Source: JBOGFC01 sp050742155
GTDB lineage: Bacteria > Actinomycetota > Acidimicrobiia > Spongiisociales > JALYHC01
Direction of reading: 5' to 3'
DNA length: 18,115 nucleotides
Assembly (NCBI GenBank): GCA_050742155.1
Contig: JBOGFC010000031.1
Span: 1-18,115 of the forward strand
Shown here one piece after another: positions 17,420 to 18,115 of the stretch. The position numbers and the translations under genes were made by a program. A model generated the notes under the pieces. The model saw only the letters and a program-made list of their open reading frames with translations, was not told the origin of the DNA and made no database searches. The stretch's first letter is position 1. Each line of letters begins with the position of its first letter.

Positions 17420-18115
17420 GTGCAGAGCGAGGTCTGTCCCTCCTGTGCGGCCCCGGTGGGCCCGGATGCCCGCTTCTGCTCCCAGTGCGGAGAGCGGCTG
17501 GCCGAGCCGGGCGAAGAGGACATGCACCGGCGAGCCGAGTCGGTGCTGGGAAGTGCCACCGCCGCCGGGGCCCAGGAGGAAGCGGGCCCCGCCCCCCCGC
17601 TGGGCGCCTGGGCGGAGGCATGGGAGCGAGAGGCGGAACGGCCCCCGCCTCCCTTCCTGGCCGAGGAACGGCGTTGGTCGGATGAGGAGGTGGTGCCGTC
17701 CGGGCGCCGGCGGAACCTTACCGCCTCGCCGGCCCCCTTCCTGGCCGGACTGGCCATCATCCTGCTGCTGGCGGCCACCACCGTCGGGATCGTGTCGGTC
17801 CTCCGCTCCGATCCCCAGCCCGTCACCACCTCCCCCGCTCCGGCCACCACCATCCCCGCCCCGCCTAACGCCTCCCCGGCCACCACCCTGCCAAGCGCCA
17901 CCTCCTCGACGACTCCGACCGTCGCCATCGCCCCCCAGGGGGAGCCCATCCCGGTCGACGAGCTGCGTCTCGAGGTGAGCGCCATCGGGCCGTTGGACTT
18001 CGGGCAGCCGGGGGACCAGGTCCTGGGACGCCTGGCGGCCAGCCTGGGCCAGCCGAACGAGGACAGCGGAGCCATCATCTCGGACGGGGCATACGGGACC
18101 TGCCCGAGTCAGCAG
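17420..18115 (+). CDS. Zinc-ribbon, single-pass membrane protein, partial
   Basis: 232 residues from GTG 17420 to the right edge, still open. The N-terminus is a zinc ribbon CPSC-x10-CSQC (Cys 6, 9, 20, 23), followed by an acidic, Pro-rich stretch. One hydrophobic helix lies at 107-128 (FLAGLAIILLLAATTVGIVSVL), followed by a Pro/Thr/Ser linker to about 175 and a predicted folded domain starting VDELRLEVSAIGPLDFGQPGDQV. Topology should be zinc ribbon inside the cell and C-terminal domain outside. I do not recognise the outer domain. The GTG is supported by the -10 exactly one leaderless spacing upstream; ATG 17412 is in a different frame. It is divergent from metE, with 82 bases between the starts. 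Confidence 0.8.
   Translation, partial: MQSEVCPSCAAPVGPDARFCSQCGERLAEPGEEDMHRRAESVLGSATAAGAQEEAGPAPPLGAWAEAWEREAERPPPPFLAEERRWSDEEVVPSGRRRNLTASPAPFLAGLAIILLLAATTVGIVSVLRSDPQPVTTSPAPATTIPAPPNASPATTLPSATSSTTPTVAIAPQGEPIPVDELRLEVSAIGPLDFGQPGDQVLGRLAASLGQPNEDSGAIISDGAYGTCPSQQ

Overview
The window is GC-rich throughout (about 70% by eye). It is almost fully coding, uses GTG starts often, and joins genes in operons by 1-4 base start/stop overlaps. Together with the GlgE / TreS-maltokinase pair and a short RpoD-like sigma factor, this points to an actinobacterium, perhaps an uncultured deep-branching lineage. The phylum is inferred from gene content and composition, not proven. I count twelve complete protein genes and two cut by the window edges. 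I saw no rRNA, tRNA, insertion sequence or CRISPR array.

Left region (1-3332): a divergent locus that looks like the maturation and export half of a RiPP cluster. On the minus strand a PqqD-like peptide-recognition protein overlaps a transglutaminase-like 'lasso peptide B2' protein that runs off the left edge. On the plus strand an ABC-transporter ATPase, its ABC-2 permease and a PF14907-type nucleotidyltransferase are chained by 4- and 1-base overlaps. No precursor peptide or macrocyclase is visible; if present they lie to the left. This is the most likely place for an undescribed system.

Carbon storage region (3387-8668): glgE overlaps a treS-maltokinase fusion. The pair supplies three steps: trehalose to maltose, maltose to maltose-1-phosphate, and transfer of maltosyl units onto an alpha-1,4-glucan. 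The branching enzyme is not in the window. The gene pair ends at an 11-bp inverted-repeat hairpin next to a G-quadruplex motif, which separates it from the convergent CBS-domain gene.

Regulatory region (8764-12390): a group-2-like sigma-70 factor and a two-CBS-domain protein form a minus-strand pair. Upstream is a good -35/-10 pair and a perfect 14-bp CpG-centred palindrome in the 5' leader. The divergent gene is a large DUF255/thioredoxin-fold protein of the YyaL type.

Right region (12419-18115): a YdbS/YdbT pair of bacterial PH-domain membrane proteins overlaps by 41 bases. Next is a metE operon whose second gene is a short methylenetetrahydrofolate-reductase-like protein. This MetE has Tyr where the zinc-ligand Glu of characterised enzymes should be. 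Finally, a divergent, probably leaderless zinc-ribbon membrane protein is cut by the right edge.
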